From Chaunax sp. Z400 (taxonomy: Eukaryota > Chordata > Actinopteri > Lophiiformes > Chaunacidae), in NCBI GenBank assembly GCA_037577475.1, contig CM075186.1, positions 27,852,834 to 27,916,833 on the forward strand: a stretch of 64,000 nucleotides of DNA, given 5' to 3'. Of the stretch, positions 26,801 through 37,133 are shown one piece after another (positions within the stretch are counted from its first letter, which is position 1; each line of letters opens with the position of its first letter). The notes beneath the pieces are model-generated. The model was not told the origin of the DNA and did not search any database. It saw only the letters and a program-made list of their open reading frames with translations. The translations under genes were made by a program, and so were the position numbers.

Positions 26801-29488
26801 CTCTATCTCTATCTCTCGACCCCCAGAGACTTTGGGAACTGCTGATCTACAATACTGGAATGATTTTTTTAAAAGTTTTTTGGCCATCATCTCCAGTAGA
26901 TCTACCTGCAGACTCACAGCAGCTACAAGACACTAAGTAAACACTAAATAGTTTTTCTCTGGAGTTAAAATTATGTAATTAATTGAATTGAGGTTTGTGA
27001 AAGTGAAAGGGGTTGAAAACTTCTCCAAACAGGATTTTTCTTAAAAATATTTGTGGTGTAAACTCATCACACTTTCTAGTAATTCATTAAAAGTATTATT
27101 GTGGTAAATTAAAGTATCACATGTTGAAAAGTGTTAATGTTTAATTGTTATCTAGTAAAATTAGTGATTTAACTGGGGGTTTGAAGAGCTTTGTGGGGTG
27201 CTGTATGCATGTCACAAACTCATTCGGGGCTGAGCCCCCCTAAAAGTCTGAACCTAGAATCACCCCTGATTTGTAATGGAGTCTTTTTACCATAGTTTTA
27301 TTCTGGAGAAAGGATCTAAATAATTATTCCACCCCCACCTTTTATGATCAGTCATGAGTCATTTGATTGTGTGACTCAAAATAAGGTCAATGATCTTTGG
27401 ACACGGTCACTGACTGTTTTTACTTACACTGAACCAGCTGCCCTCTCAAAGTATAGCATAAACCTTGTTGTGTGATCAGCCTAATACACTCTGTATCATA
27501 CATTTTATTATGATACCTCTATGTTGGAAAATTCACTTTCATCATGCAAATAAAAGTCGAATTCAGATTTTAGTATTGAAAATTAAAGAAGAGAACCGTT
27601 ACTGATTTGACAGACTTCACTATGCCAAACTCACCATGCTCTTGTTTTGATTTTGCACATCCTTTCTTCCTGTGTTACCTTATCACGAACCTCTCATTTA
27701 AGGCACCCTGCTTCTGTTGTGTTTCCCCACCACCCTGATTGTCTCCCTGCCCTGATTATCCTCACCTGCATCTAATTACCCCACCTCTGAGTGTATTTAG
27801 TCTTTGCTCCCTTAATCTCAGATGGCATTTTGTAACGTTCCCTAGTGTCATTCTTAACCGGCGTTTCTCTGGTGATTTGTAGTGAGTATAGTCCTGATAC
27901 GACCCTGCCAGTGTCTTGTACTTTGCCTTTGGTTTTTGGATTTGGATTGTTTGCCTATCGATTAGATTTCCTGTCCTTACCTGACTTTGGTAAGGACTGC
28001 GTTTTTACATGTAAAGACTGTCTGTAGAGTTGTGCATTTGGGTCATGCCTCCTGTTGTAACCAGTTATGACACTGATTACCCTCACAACCGCTACAGATG
28101 CTCAGTGTGTTTAGTTGTTATACATAAAGAAATGACGGTGGATGTATTTAAAAGGGAAGGGTGTAGCTGCTTGTTAATGGGGTCCAGATTTTAGTGCTGC
28201 ACCACTATACAATACTATAAATTATTATATGACTGTAATGGTTATGTTTCCAGTGACATTAAACCAAAACACTTTTATAACAGAGTGACAAGATACCAGA
28301 TTTATCTCAAATGAATGGTGTATGACATACATTGAAAGTCAGAAATCTGTCTGCATAGACATTAGAAAATGAACTTGCTTGCTCTGTACCTTTCATCTGA
28401 ACGGAATGATTGACCAACTGGCCTTGTGGTCTGCCAGAGAAAGCAGCAGCTTTATTGACCAGAGCCTCTTTCAAGGCCTGAACCCCATTGAGGACGATCG
28501 CAGGCCTGGGACCAATGAAAAAGCTGAAGACATTACCGTAGCGTTTGGCCAGCTGGAGAAAGAGACAATTCATTATATTTACTGCAGCATAGGTGAGTTA
28601 CATCACAATTAACCACTTTCATACCTGCCCCAAAGAGGTTATAAATCAACCCTTGTCCATGTGTTTGTTTGTTTGATTGTTAGCAGGGTTATGTAAAAAC
28701 TACTAGACGGAAGTCTACAAACCTTGGTGGAAGGACAGAGCATTGGCCAGGAAAGCACTCACTGAATGTTGGTGCAAATCTTGATCCTTTTCCCTCGTTC
28801 TTTATCGATACAAGATAGTTTTTCAACATTTTCCCCAATTATATAAAAACTACTGAATCAATTTACATATAATTGCTTGGTAGAGCAATGCACTCTATTG
28901 ACTGCCATTCTAGTTAAAAAGTTATTATCAGTAGGGGTAATAGTAATAGTAGATGTAGTGACCTTATTTATAAGCATGTATTACATCTTGCATGATAAAT
29001 ATCTGAATAAACAAAAAGCAAAAGCACAGATGCAGACGTGACTAAATGACTGTGCCACTCTGTAGATTTTTACCAATTTAATTACTGTTATTAAATCTTA
29101 AATCCACCCCTGAATTCAGTAGATAAATACAGTATGTGAGTCATGTGAGTCATGTAAACTCAGACACCAACAGCATGAACAAAGAGGAAAAACACAGATG
29201 CAAAAGTGATTAAATGACTGTGCCACTATACTATAAAATTTTACCCATTTCAATAATCCACCCCTGAATTCAGTAGATAAATACAGTAAATTTGAAGGTT
29301 CTCTTAGTAACATTGTTAAACTTCACCCTCTCCAGATCTGCAATGGGGTTGTCCAGATTGAGCTCCAGCAGGTTTCCAAAGATGGGGATGGCTCGGGGGC
29401 CTGGAGGGAAATTTTTGGTCCTGCGGTTCTGACCGAAGAGCAGGAAGAGCAAAACAGCCACAAAGAGTAGAGCTACAGATGCAAACAT
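12656..29488 (-). CDS. Cytochrome P450 family 2 protein, gene A (11 coding exons, intact)
   Basis: Heme-thiolate monooxygenase, ER-anchored, of the CYP2 family; the substrate is unknown. Exons: 29327-29488, 28390-28552, 26067-26231, 25716-25876, 24412-24480, 19124-19228, 18883-19021, 14510-14595, 14262-14363, 12955-13096, 12656-12867. All junctions are GT-AG and in phase, giving 501 codons, normal for CYP2. Visible landmarks: hydrophobic anchor at residues 1-20; PPGP hinge 28-31; helix C WREHR 123-127; I-helix AGTDTT about 298-303; ExxR as EIMR 355-358; PENF about 410-413; heme loop FSIGHRMCLG with Cys436. Exons 5 and 7 of the usual nine-exon CYP2 gene are each split in two. Introns hold a foldback-like element, a nested gypsy/LINE block and SINEs. 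Residues 241-253 (SAHVRYLELMVED) differ strongly from gene B. It may be CYP2X-like, but I cannot prove the subfamily. Confidence 0.93.
15600..15800 (+). mobile_element. Old tRNA-derived SINE remnant (head lost) in gene A
   Basis: The text 'GATACTGAACCCCAATTTGC' and the following 'TGGCTGTTCCATTGGTGTG' match the body of the SINE at 47840-48085, which lies in the same intron of gene B. The tRNA-like head is missing here. Shared position means the insertion predates the A/B duplication. Confidence 0.65.
16190..18672. mobile_element. Foldback-like element with tandem-repeat arms and inner inverted repeats
   Basis: The left arm (about 16193-17606) is an array of AAATCTAAATGTT (13 nt) and AAATCTAAATCTAAATGTT (19 nt) units, mostly alternating. 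The right arm (18590-18672) is the same repeat in reverse orientation, only about 80 bp long. Inside the arms are imperfect inverted repeats of about 75-80 bp, 17609-17690 and 18505-18583, beginning ATGCTAATTGCCCATGCCCC. The core (17690-18505) has AC/TC simple repeats and no transposase. The whole block is missing from the matching intron of gene B, so it is an insertion into gene A. Long inverted repeats built from short tandem units of unequal number are the hallmark of foldback transposons. Confidence 0.7.
17755..17840. repeat. (AC)n-(TC)n-(AC)n microsatellite
   Basis: A run of AC, then TC, then AC dinucleotides inside the core of the foldback-like element. The minus-strand frame of Cys-Val and Arg-Glu runs over it is a by-product. 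Confidence 0.95.
19541..21000 (+). mobile_element. Gmr1-like gypsy element, 5' part: LTR, gag, protease-integrase linker
   Basis: The LTR lies at about 19545-19843 (starts TGTGGCAGTGG, ends GTTACA); similar LTRs are at 38275-38617 and 50370-50570. Gag follows: YRALTRGSLAPTDCLFIF, TQHLRDAAGMWLQLGD and EQFLLGQFVEGLPAGTAAW at about 20340-20540 are the SCAN-like gag region of fish gypsy elements. At about 20670-20998 a linker like that at 9190-9500 ends in ELVRDRLFRVC. There the element is cut by a minus-strand LINE. It continues at about 23590. Confidence 0.72.
21001..23590 (-). mobile_element. L1-type non-LTR retrotransposon inserted into the gypsy element
   Basis: The minus strand reads, in order: KMLANQLKGCRAKQHISKI and a GKCPGPDDFH block, then ACITLIAKKEKDPTECASYR and PISLLNTDAKILAKV (RT palm), IQFKVVHRAHISKIKLSQMY, and LLLARRNILLKWKG near the end. 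These are ORF2 segments of L1/Tx1-like elements. The 3' end at about 21001-21020 is A-rich (CAATAATAATAAAAAAAA on the minus strand), as expected after target-primed insertion. It splits the gypsy element between the integrase lead-in and the zinc-binding part. Stops and frameshifts are present, and a 358-bp foreign block lies inside. Confidence 0.75.
22384..22741 (+). other. Composite insert in the LINE: exon-like segment plus a copied integrase fragment
   Basis: The LINE frame breaks at about 22383 and resumes at about 22742. The insert has two parts. The first (22457-22600) is a 144-nt plus-strand frame following a pyrimidine-rich AG and followed by GG|GTGGTG. It encodes DPDDEVASPASSSGNC, GARSSHRLPVKDWKTSPRG and SPKLKRKIKKDEG, and looks like a real phase 2-2 exon of an unknown Ser/Lys-rich protein. 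The second (22614-22739) is, as far as I can read, identical to the gypsy integrase segment at about 23940-24065. I do not recognise the protein. Confidence 0.55.
23591..24120 (+). mobile_element. Continuation of the Gmr1-like gypsy element: integrase
   Basis: It resumes after the LINE with the zinc-binding region of integrase (equivalent to GHxxxxKTLNRVMxxFYW), then the catalytic core: PLMEVPF-like linker, GMDLIGPFPWSAWGYRFVFV and AVLLCSISVKSVAQALLQV, then NQGTSFMSCTMRELSSLLGF. Stops and frameshifts show it is dead. The right end passes into a dispersed repeat also seen at 50870-51000. Confidence 0.65.
24640..25015 (+). mobile_element. Possible retroelement LTR or leader fragment in gene A intron
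   Basis: A G/T-rich stretch with TATAAACC at about 24882, followed by CTGTCCTTTTGTCCTTGTCTG-type text, resembles the LTR/leader regions of fish retroelements. It is not clearly present in the corresponding intron of gene B. There is no coding content, and the class and boundaries are uncertain. Confidence 0.3.
26296..27370. mobile_element. DNA-repeat insertion in gene A intron 2
   Basis: The intron has about 1 kb here that the gene B intron lacks. The left edge carries a cluster of TGATCATGAC/CAGTCATGATC palindromes (26296-26342), and ATGATCAGTCATGAG recurs at the right edge (27343). The inner part 26560-27190 matches 40861-41270 in the same orientation. The part 26400-26540 matches 38630-38760 in reverse. 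The text GGGGTTGAAAACTTCTCCAAACAGG resembles Tc1-type terminal sequence. Confidence 0.45.
27600..28085 (+). mobile_element. Retroelement LTR/leader-like fragment in gene A intron 2
   Basis: Text of the type CCCTGATTATCCTCACCTGC followed by GTGTATTTAGTC and then TTGCCTTTGGTTTTTGG is a composition I associate with the promoter and leader of fish LTR retrotransposons. It is absent from the gene B intron. No coding region is attached, so it may be a solo LTR. Confidence 0.35.
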
Positions 29489-29707
29489 GATGACGGTGTC
29501 AGTTGTGACTGATGGATTTACACTTTTCTGGCAATAAGAGTTTTAAAAATGCAACCTTTGCACTGTCACATGTCCTGCAGAGTTATTGCATCATCTACAT
29601 TTACTTGTTATTCACTGATTTAACCTGCAGCAACCAGTTGATAAGAACTTTTTTTTGTTTTCTCTGACATCACAGTTACAAAAACAAACAAACGAAAAAA
29701 CAAACAG

Positions 29708-29734
29708 ACATGGAGAGAGCTGGGGGATATTCCA
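29708..29734. repeat. 27-bp inverted copy upstream of gene A
   Basis: The 27 bp starting ACATGGAGAGAGCTGGGG are the exact reverse complement of 32381-32407. The gene B upstream region aligns on both sides (AAATACAG|ACACTATGACAT near 56248) but lacks these bases. It lies about 220 bp upstream of the gene A start codon. Confidence 0.85.
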
Positions 29735-29789
29735 GACACTATAACATTAAAAAGATGTATTCATATGACAATCCTTCTTTGAGTGGTAG

Positions 29790-31110
29790 CAAGAGACCTT
29801 ACTGTTACACTGGCACCCAACAAACACTCAGCGAGATAAAATGAGCAGCCGGCACTGGCGGTAGCCCAAATGCTACGTGGTGCTCTCACCAGAGGATCAT
29901 CGGCAAAAGTTCTGGGGTGCCGTAATGCAGCTTGCAGATGGCTGAAGTCTTATCTGAATAATACTTTAAAGTCCATAATCCATCAATTTGGTCATGACAA
30001 TGAACGAAATTGGGATAAATGGCTCGACCCTCTGTTATTTGCAGTGCGGGAGGTTCCCCTGGTCTCGATGGAGTTTCCCCCTTTGAACTGCTGTTTGATT
30101 AAAAAAACTACACAGGGCTCTAGACCAGTAAAAATTAAATTCAATAAATCCTGGACCTGAGACCAAATTTCACACACTTGAGCGGTTCTCACGGGACAAT
30201 TTGCTCCTCGCTCAGGAATGTCAACAGCGGCTGTACAACAGAGGGGCGCAGTGGAGACGATTTTCACCGGGAGATAAAGTGCTTGTAATGCTCCCATCTT
30301 CCAGCTCTGAATAACTCACCAAGTGGAAAGGGACCTTTGTGGTCACATGGCGAGTGGGGGATGTTGATTATGAGGTTGCATGCTCTGAGAGGGGTGGGGG
30401 AATGCAAATGTACCACCTCAACCTCCTAAAAGCATGGCAAGAGGCAGAATCTGTTTCTCTAGTGTCTATAATCAGTGAGAGAGATAAGTTGGAGCCTGAG
30501 GTGCCAAATTCCACCAATCCAACCTTGCCCCTCTGTGTTGGCCATCTCTAAGCAGCCCAGAAAAAAGATGTAGCCATGCTGCAGCAGCATTTTGCTTATG
30601 CATACTCCCCCTTGCCAGGGCACACAAATCTCATACAGCATCACATTGACACAACCTCGGAGGTGACGGTGCATTCACGGCCCTATTGCTGAACACGAGG
30701 AAAGTAGTTCAGAGTGAATTGGCTGCTATGCTACAGATGGGTGTAATAGAAGAGTCCAACTGCACCTGGTGTAGCCCCGTTGTTCTTGTGGCTAAGAAGA
30801 ATGGGTCTATACGGTTCTGTGTAGACTATAGGAAAGTAAATAGCGTGTCACAATTTGATGCCTACCCCATGCCTCGGGTCAACACGCTCCTGCACCGATT
30901 GGGCACCGCTCGCCTTTTCATTACACTAGATTTAACCAAGGGCGACTGGCAAATTCCCTTATCACCAGATTGTAAGGGAAAAACAGACCTCACTCAGTAC
31001 GGTTTGCACTATTTTGTCACAGTTCCTGTTGTTCAGTGCCCCAGCCACCTTCCAATGCCTCATGGACCATGTGCTGCATCACCACACTGAATAGGCTGCC
31101 TCCTTTCCGG
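29790..31110 (+). mobile_element. Gmr1-like gypsy fragment: LTR end, gag trace, integrase C-terminus, then reverse transcriptase
   Basis: It starts with an LTR end (CTTACTGTTACA) and a primer-binding-like TGGCACCCAACA. A scrap of gag (LTRGSSA) follows. Next is the integrase C-terminal half: LNNTLKSIIHQFGHDNERNW, DKWLDPLLFAVREVP. Then a chromodomain-like linker (GDVDYEVACSERGGG, MYHLNLLKAWQEAE, SERDKLEPEVPN). Then reverse transcriptase: MLQMGVIEESNCTWCSP, VVLVAKKNGSIRFCVDYRKV, DAYPMPRVNTLLHRLG, ITLDLTKGDWQIPLSPD. Integrase therefore precedes RT, the order known for Gmr1-like elements. The RT is truncated after the region before the catalytic YxDD, and stops occur, so the copy is inactive. Confidence 0.8.
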
Positions 31111-32126
31111 ATAATGTCATTACCCATCATTACAGCGGGTACTCCACTCACCACCAGATTATTCAACAACCCATGTGGTAGTTTTTTGGCCATTCAGATT
31201 ATTGTGAATGTGCTTTTCGTGTCATCAGACGCTAACTGCTCTTCCCTGTGCTCAGGGTTCCTGTGCTTCCTCCCTCGCCTGCCTTCTCTGCCCCAGCTCT
31301 GGGCTGGTGATAACCCTCTGCTCAGCCAGCCTCTCTCACTTCCCCAGAATTCCCTCCAGTGTTTTACTATTAAATTTACATTTTGAAACATCACTGCTCA
31401 CCTCTGAGTCTGCTCCTAAGTCCAAACCAAAACGTAGACATAACATCTGCTTTGACATCTGTTGGTTCATTCAGTTTGCACCTCTTCCTTTGTCTCTTCC
31501 TTCTCTGGCGGCTTTAGATCTTGCTTCTGATGCTTGTATATCTCTGACCATTCCAGCAGATGGTGTTTGAGGACGGTGTTGGTGCCTGACACTTCCTCCT
31601 CTAAACATCTTCACTGTCAGTTTCCTGGCTTCATCAGTGTCATTGTCAAAGCTATAATCCAGAGCCTCACAGACAGTATATAATTTGGCTATTGTCCTGC
31701 CACAGAATGAACTGTGAGCAAGGTCTCAAAGAAGCTTTATATACCAGACCTGTGAGAAAGTTGTAGATATCACTGAAACAATCTTGTGGTTGTTTTTGAC
31801 AATTGCCAACAGGTGTGGTTCCCATGGAGTAAAAATTGTGCTGGGGATAGATTCCCATGTTGGTTGCCATGGTTGCCAGGCCTTCATCAGAGAATTAAAG
31901 CACATCCAATCTGGGTCTCACAATCCTCTCCCGACATAAAGTTGTATGAATTATTTCAGCCTCAATATCGATCGGACAACGGAGAAAAGGACACGGAAAA
32001 GGGAGGATTTGGGGACAACCTCAGGGTTTGTTGCAGAAAACCTGCCAGCGACAGGTTAGGTTCACAGAGTAAGTTACCGCGGTAACTGACTCAAGAGTTT
32101 ATCTTACCTCGCTTTATGGTATGGAA
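31111..32126. other. Unassigned repeat-rich stretch between gypsy fragment and 32-bp tandem repeat
   Basis: A Ser/Leu/Pro-rich plus frame (31208-31570) and its minus shadow are open by composition; I recognise no domain. The right part, from about 31900, leads into a hairpin-prone MITE-like sequence (TTACCGCGGTAACTGACTC at about 32074). Confidence 0.25.
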
Positions 32127-32362
32127 AACTCAAGAGTTTCTCTCATCTCAGGGTTAACAAACTCAGAGTTTCTCTCATCTAAGGGTTAATAAACTCAGAG
32201 TTTCTCTCATCTCAGGGTTAACAAACTCAGAGTTTCTCTCATCTCAGGGTTAACAAACTCAGAGTTTCTCTCATCTAAGGGTTAATAAACTCAGAGTTTC
32301 TCTCATCTCAGGGTTAATAAACTCAGAGTTTCTCTCATCTCAGGGTTAATAAACTCAGAGTT
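32127..32362 (+). repeat. 32-bp minisatellite, about 7 copies
   Basis: The unit contains AACTCAGAGTTTCTCTCATC followed by TCAGGGTTAATA, with C/A and C/T variants. It sits in a MITE-like context and directly precedes the 27-bp sequence whose inverted copy lies upstream of gene A. Confidence 0.9.
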
Positions 32363-34524
32363 TCCACTAAACCCGCTTCTTGGAATATCCCCCAGCTCTC
32401 TCCATGTTTCCTTTGTGTAAATAGTAGGTATTTCCAAGAGGGTGACTTTCTTGTAACCTGGATCTTGCATTGCCCTTGGAAATTTGGACTAGTTAGATTT
32501 TCTGTGTGTGACTTGTCTTTTTGCCTCCTTGACTGGCTTTGGTTCAGTATTACATTTTTGTCATAGTTAGCCTGTTTAGTATGTATTTTTTGTTTTTGTT
32601 TTCTCTGCATTTGAGTCTGCATTTGGATCCTCATCTATGTTTGTTGAAATGTAACAAAGACGCACCTGCTGCAAAAGGCCTCCAATATTAACACATCACA
32701 ATCTTTTCCTAAGCCTAACCACATAGCTCTCATTGCTTAAACATAACCAAAGTGCTGGTTAAAACTTTGTGGCAGGAAGGCGTTACTCATTCACCACAGA
32801 TGCCAAAGGTTACATTGTGCAACTGGACAAAAATGCACAAAAACGTGACAAAGCATTAATATGTGACAAACTGAGATCTGACCATTACAAAAATGTCTGT
32901 GCAGTTTTTGAAGAGTCACCCTGAGGTGGCCATGCATCAGGGCATTAAAGGCAACAGTGTTTTCAACAAACTGTCTCATTTTCATGTGTCAGCCTGGACT
33001 GCCACCCTGTTTAGCACATGGCCTGTTTGAGGGTGAAGATGACTATGATGGTGCAATGTGTTCGTGATCAAAACAAATAAGTGGTTCAGTTACGAGTCAC
33101 TAAATGACAAACCCAAATCATTTCCTGGTGAAAGCAGCAACAAACCAAATGCTATTCCCAGCAAGGGACATGCAGAGGACATGCAGCCCAAAAACAGGTG
33201 TTTTTTTGAGGTTCTTGCCTGTGTAAGTGTATGACAAAATTAAAGATGCAGAAAATTCTGCATGGCAGCTGATATTACTTCTGAGGGAGGTTGTTGAATT
33301 TGCCTGCGCACCTAGCCTCTCAGAAGATCAGATTGCTTACTTAAAAGTACTGATCGAAGAGTATAATGAAATGAGGCTAGAGTTATTCCCACATGACCCC
33401 TATTATTATTCCCCTTAGACCAAAACACCACTATCTGCTTCACTATGCTGACCTCAGTTTACAGTTTGGTCCACTCATAGGTACTTGGACTATAAGCTTT
33501 GAAAGTAAGCATGGCTAATTCAAAATATGCTTTAGGTCCAGTAAAAACTTCAGAAATGTGACTAAGTCATTTGCTCATAGTCACCAGCTTTTTCAGGCTC
33601 ATCAGAGTCAAGGCGGTTTATTTACCCCCCAAGTTCAGATTTCAGACTCTATTAACTTTTATCCAGAGCTCTATGATTGTCTGATACCGACAAGTAGTTG
33701 CAGACTTTGGACTTCCTGCAAGCACCTCAGTTGTCACAGATAGAGTCCAAGTTAGAGGCACATCATATGCAAATGGTATGCTTGTCTTACTTGGATACAC
33801 CAAAAGACAACTACACTTGGGGAAGATAATGAGCATTTTTATCAAATGTGAAACACCTGCCCGACTTTTGCTGCAGGGAATAACTGCCAGCTGGGTGTGT
33901 GAGCTTGGAGTTTATGAAATTGATAAAAAAATAGTTCTGATAAACTCATATTCAAAAATCTGACAAGATCTGACAAGTAATTGATGCAGATGACCTTCAC
34001 TTTGTCAAGACAGAGGACATCGAAGGAATTCTGCCACCTATCCAGTGTAGAAGACTAATTCAAGCTTTCAGTGCAGGTATGTTTGTAGATTTCTAACCCT
34101 AATAGCCAGGACACACTACCTGTGTGAACAGTGAATGTGCATTGCGGAACCTCTTAATTTTCTTTTTTGGCTGTGACAGGTATATAAAATCTACAGATAA
34201 TTATCTGTACATATTATTTATATTTTCTGTAGAAAATATAAGTCATCAGGTGAAAGAAGGATTTTTCTGATTTTCTCTCTCTCACTCTCTCTCTCAAAGG
34301 CAAACTAAAAAGATGTCGCCCACAGTAGCAATGCTGCAACAGCAATGCTGTCTGTGTGGAGACACGCGTGTGTTAGTTTAACAGCCATCACAAACTGCTC
34401 ATGAAGCCTGTGTGTCCTGTAATTGTTCTGTACTGTACTGTCTGTGCATCTTATTAATAATTGTGTAATTGGGTAATTGTAGTACAAATACAATCACCTG
34501 GATTGCATACATGAGTGTGTGTGT

Positions 34525-34582
34525 GTATTATATTATATTATATTATATTATATTATATTATATTATATTATATTATATTATG
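34525..34582 (+). repeat. (TATTA)n pentanucleotide microsatellite
   Basis: About 11 perfect TATTA units in a row after a short GT run. It lies within the decayed SAMD3-like copy. Confidence 0.97.
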
Positions 34583-35509
34583 GCTGGGCTCAACTCCTCT
34601 GTTTCAGGATGACCATCTGCCCAAAACACAAACTGCAAAACCTGGTCCGTATTGTCATTGATGATATACTCAATAAAGAGCCCAGAGGGCCTGGGAGAGC
34701 AAAGCTGCGAGATTGCAAAGCAGATTGTAGAGCAACAGCCCTGCTCTTTCCAAGTTCGAGAGTTAAATGGAAGCAGAGTCATGGGAACAGGATATGATGC
34801 TCTCTTAATACAGCTCAAAAACAGAGTCGAAAATGTTCGGAGGCTATTAACCATCAGCTCAGCTCGGGAGATAAAGATACCATGAGCAAGAAATCCACAG
34901 AGTCAGACAATTATGGATGTGTGGAGTGGCAGCCTGTGATGCTGTAATCTCAGTTTAAATAGAATCTGAACAAGATGAACTGAAAAGCGCCTTCAAAACA
35001 CACCATCTTCAGGAGTCATCTGTTCGAAAATTAATGTCTGAAACATATTGCATCCAGCGTGCATCTATCAACAACGGAAGCACTGTAAGCACACTATTGG
35101 AGGAGTGGCCCTTCATTTTTGAAGCTGTTCACTTGTTTGACCACACAAGTACCCTCCTTGGCTTACCAGTGCAAATGAAATTGACAGAGGAATTGTCAAG
35201 AAAAGCAAAGACAGTTAAAGACTTTCTTGACTCAAAGGGAATCAACATAGAACTTGAAGATCCAGTACAAAATACTTCAAGGAAAACCCTGATTACCTTT
35301 TCTATTATAAGGAGGTAGGTTAGACTTGTAATCATTTTTTGTTTTTTAGATATGCATTATGAATGTATTTTATTGCTTTTATGAATTTAAATGTCAGATA
35401 ATGACTTCAAGATACATTAGTGTTTCCCACAGCCTCTTACTGTGTTTAGGGACGAACCACAGTGTTACAAAAAGTAAGACTCAATTAAATGAGTAAAAAA
35501 AATAAAAAA

Positions 35510-36240
35510 TTTCATATACTGAGCAACAGTAGAAACGCATATTTCTTTTGATGACATGCAGTCCTGTTCATATTAAATTAAATTATGGCTGACAGCTTTA
35601 TTCACACTTTAATGGTACAGAAAAATCAGTTTTCTACAAATTATTGGTTGTTGCCTTAGTGTTAGTCAAAAAGTGTGGATGGTTATACAGAGAACAACAA
35701 CAGTCAGTAATACGTGTGACCACCTCCAGCATTTATCACTACTCCTGACAGACATGAGCCACATGTGGTCTGGCATTGTCATGCATGAAGGTGATGCCTG
35801 ATTGCTGTATCCTGGGAATGACATGTGGACCTAGGACCATATCTCGGTAACTGATAGCTGGACCAGGTAGGACCACCATCCATTAGCAATGGCTCCCCAC
35901 ATCATGACACCACCACCAAAATGGTCCACTTCCTGGATGTATGCTGCAGGATAGCGTTCCCCAAGGTGACGATACAAAGGCCTATGACCATCAGCTCTGT
36001 GCAAGTTAAATCTGGACTTGTCACTATATGTGATCTGCCTCCACTGTGCAATGAGCCATAACATCTGTAACATCTGTGCTACATGTGTCTGACGAGTTCC
36101 GACCATCATCATCATCATCAGCATCCCAATTGTCTGGTCATGTAAGTTTCGTGGAAGCCATGACATCATCAGTTGTTTCATTAGGACATTAATTAGACCC
36201 AGTAAATTATTGCCTTGACCAGGTGTTTTCAATCATGCAG
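35510..36240 (-). mobile_element. Tc1/mariner-like transposon with internal deletion
   Basis: The minus strand encodes ITYSDKSRFNLHRADGHRPL, YRHLGERYPAAYIQEVDHFG and GGVMMWGAIANG, the first catalytic Asp region of a Tc1-like transposase, and HDNARPHVA-like text nearer the left end. The left end matches the element at 8405, but a segment between 'ATTTATCACTACT' and 'CCTGACAGACATGAG' present there is missing here. It is a frame-broken, dead copy. Confidence 0.75.
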
Positions 36241-36959
36241 AAAAAAAATCTCACCACATCATCGTTTACTCTGAGACTGTTATTTCTATGTTATGACTAA
36301 ATGATGGTTATTCATGATTTAACATGTTTTGGAGGAAAATCTAATTTATTTCCTGACTGATGGAATTCTTGATTAGGCAGACTGCCACATGCAGCAGAGG
36401 AAATGGCAGAGAGGCGAGACTGATATCATTGATCTGCATCCCACCAAAAAGAAAGCAAAATCAGTAGCACGCTACAATTTTATATCTGAAAAACCAACAA
36501 GGATTAGCCCTCGAGTACGGATACCCAGTTTGTAAAAAATAATTATGCACAAAGTGCCGCTAAAGGAGGAAAGACGTCCAGCTACTTCACCATCTTTACC
36601 ATCATCCCTCTGTCAGATCACAGTATGTATCCTATTCATGACTTAAATCCCTAACAAAGAAACTTGTCCAACAAAGAACATTCATACCACTTTAGGGACT
36701 AGAACAATGGATATCAGTCAGTTCATTTTCTTCTGAAACCAAAACTACAGACAAATAGTCACAGACTGAGATATTAAGTTGCCAGTCGCTTAATTACATC
36801 ACAAGCTGGTAAGTTGCAAAAACAAGTGGTTTATGTGTGTGACTTCCCCATAGGATTACATTAGATGGCTCAGGTAAAACAAAATCCCAGAGTTTCCATC
36901 TACATGGGGATCATAAAATGCCCTATTTAATTAATTATCCTCATCCCCGCAGCGGCATT

Positions 36960-37133
36960 GACATTGATTATTTTAGAGATCTCATGAAAAAGGCCAACAA
37001 AAAACTTAATGGACTCATCCTCATAGTCAAACTGCTTAGCAAACAGAACTTGACAGATGATGTTGGTGGTGACTTTGTGGAACAGCAGGTGGGGATCCAT
37101 GGGCTTACCTGGTAAAATGAATTCTCCTATTGT
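36960..37133 (-). pseudogene. Orphan CYP2 exon 4, 3' end lost (copy E)
   Basis: The exon starts at 37108 behind an AG acceptor. It encodes GKPMDPHLLFHKVTTNIICQ, VLFAKQFDYEDESIKFFVGL and FHEISKIIN in an open frame. The last codons (GRWGL) and the donor are replaced by unrelated sequence at about 36960. About 25 nt of the upstream intron also match. No other exon of this copy is visible; gypsy sequence abuts on the right. It lies between genes A and B in the same orientation, so it is most likely the relic of a further tandem gene. Confidence 0.85.

Larger units (their letters stand above)
33180..36560 (+). pseudogene. Decayed copy of a multicopy fish ORF family (SAMD3-like / transposon-associated), split by a Tc1-like insertion
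   Basis: The plus strand reads in broken frames: LILLLREVVEFACAPSLSED and YLKVLIEEYNEMRLELFPHD; QFGPLIGTWTISFESKHG; LVLLGYTKRQLHLGKIMSIF; DNYGCVEWQPVML; RKLMSETYCIQRASINNGS and LLEEWPFIFEAVHLF; then ARYNFISEKPTRISPRV near 36465. I have seen this order of segments in large families of uncharacterised or SAMD3-like fish proteins. I believe they spread with transposons but cannot name a superfamily. Many stops and frameshifts show it is dead. A Tc1-like copy (about 35510-36240) interrupts it and a pentanucleotide repeat lies at 34525-34580. Confidence 0.5.
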
